From positions 1,831,477-1,895,476 of the forward strand of contig NZ_AP018248.1 of NCBI RefSeq assembly GCF_002368295.1: 64,000 bases of DNA. Direction: 5' to 3'. This DNA is from Tolypothrix tenuis PCC 7101 (GTDB taxonomy: Bacteria; Cyanobacteriota; Cyanobacteriia; Cyanobacteriales; Nostocaceae). The notes under the pieces were generated by a model. The model was not told the origin of the DNA. It saw only the letters and a program-made list of their open reading frames with translations, and did not search any database. Every line of letters starts with the position of its first letter. Positions within the stretch are counted from its first letter, which is position 1. Both the position numbers and the translations under genes were made by a program. This document shows, in pieces, positions 63,446 to 64,000 of the stretch.

Positions 63446-64000
63446 TATTAATAGGTTGTTTACTCTCAAAAAATCATTATTGCTGCCAAAGTTTGAGAAT
63501 GTTATTTAAGCCAAGTATAAGGCTGATTTTTCGCTGCCAAAACTAAAATTAGATAAAAAGTAGAAACTAAAACTGGTGGTTTTGTGGGCTATTCTATTTT
63601 GTGAAATTAATAAAATACTGTGATAAAGTTTCTTTTCTAAGTGATTACACAAGCAGCAGTTTCACTGCCATATTGGTAAAAATTAGCTACTTGCAATTTA
63701 GAGTAGCTTTGATATCTAATACATCGCCTATCGAAAAAATTTGAGTTTCAGGTAATAATTTGCTTTTTGCAAACTCCAAGTTTCAAGATGGACTGAGTTA
63801 CAGCCGATTGCAAGTTGGTGGCACATATAATTGTCAGTGCATTGTACTGCCATGCGCCTACCTGCGTAACTCATTAACTTAGAATACGCTGTAGATTTAT
63901 AATTACATATACATTAACTGCTTGTTTTTATTTAATTATTTTTCTCTGAAAATAGAAAAATGCAGAATGAATATCCTCAAAATTACCTGAGATAGAACTC
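63446..64000. other. Intergenic region at right edge
   Basis: About 555 bp of AT-rich sequence after the acetyltransferase. No ORF, hairpin or repeat worth naming was found. It probably leads to a gene beyond the window. Confidence 0.4.

Overview
The window comes from a filamentous, heterocyst-forming cyanobacterium of the Nostoc/Anabaena type. The evidence is the hupSL uptake hydrogenase, many GCGATCGC (HIP1-like) octamers, STRR-like heptad repeats, a XisF-type serine recombinase and a large exopolysaccharide locus. No rRNA, tRNA or CRISPR array was recognised.

Region 1 (1-22883) is the uptake hydrogenase operon, read on the minus strand and interrupted twice by different mechanisms. hupL is split by a 2.5-kb group II intron (693-3201) that encodes its own reverse transcriptase/maturase. 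The exons rejoin in frame as GLD|R-FGAGVG, and the 3' exon runs off the left edge of the window. hupS is split by a 17,852-bp DNA element. Its body (304 codons) ends at 4983, and its missing first 16 codons (MTNVLWLQGGACSGNT) lie 17.9 kb away at 22836-22883. Both junctions carry the same 9-bp direct repeat AAAGGACAT (4975-4983 and 22827-22835), and inside each end is an inverted copy of a 13-bp sequence. A XisF-like large serine recombinase gene starts 32 bp inside the left end. Recombination between the 9-bp repeats would restore a 320-aa HupS. This is the layout of developmentally excised heterocyst elements such as those in nifD, fdxN and hupL.

The element's cargo comprises the recombinase, a type II thioesterase, a TonB-ExbB-ExbD energy-transduction set, a penicillin-acylase-family Ntn-hydrolase, a TolC-like exported protein, several hypotheticals (one with a PD-(D/E)XK-like motif), a MAPEG protein, an alpha/beta hydrolase, a small membrane protein with a strongly structured leader, and two adjacent AAA-like/STAND-type NTPases. 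A MITE-like repeat and other dispersed repeats lie between these genes.

Region 2 (22884-26470) holds the hupS upstream region, with a 9-bp dyad close to the start codon, and then a divergent gene set: a TPR-like protein, two tiny membrane proteins and a NifU C-terminal/Rieske fusion. Region 3 (26592-30626) holds a VirB10/TrbI-like membrane protein and a Wzc-type polysaccharide co-polymerase/kinase, both on the minus strand.

Region 4 (32465-63445) is a long plus-strand exopolysaccharide/O-antigen-like locus. It contains about nine glycosyltransferases, an ABC exporter (Wzm/Wzt), an amino-sugar module (oxidoreductase, two PLP aminotransferases, two hexapeptide acyltransferases, an SDR epimerase), a Wzy-like polymerase, a beta-helix protein, a large multidomain surface-type protein, a YdcF protein and a WcaF-like acetyltransferase. 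Many genes overlap by 4-11 bp, so translational coupling is likely.
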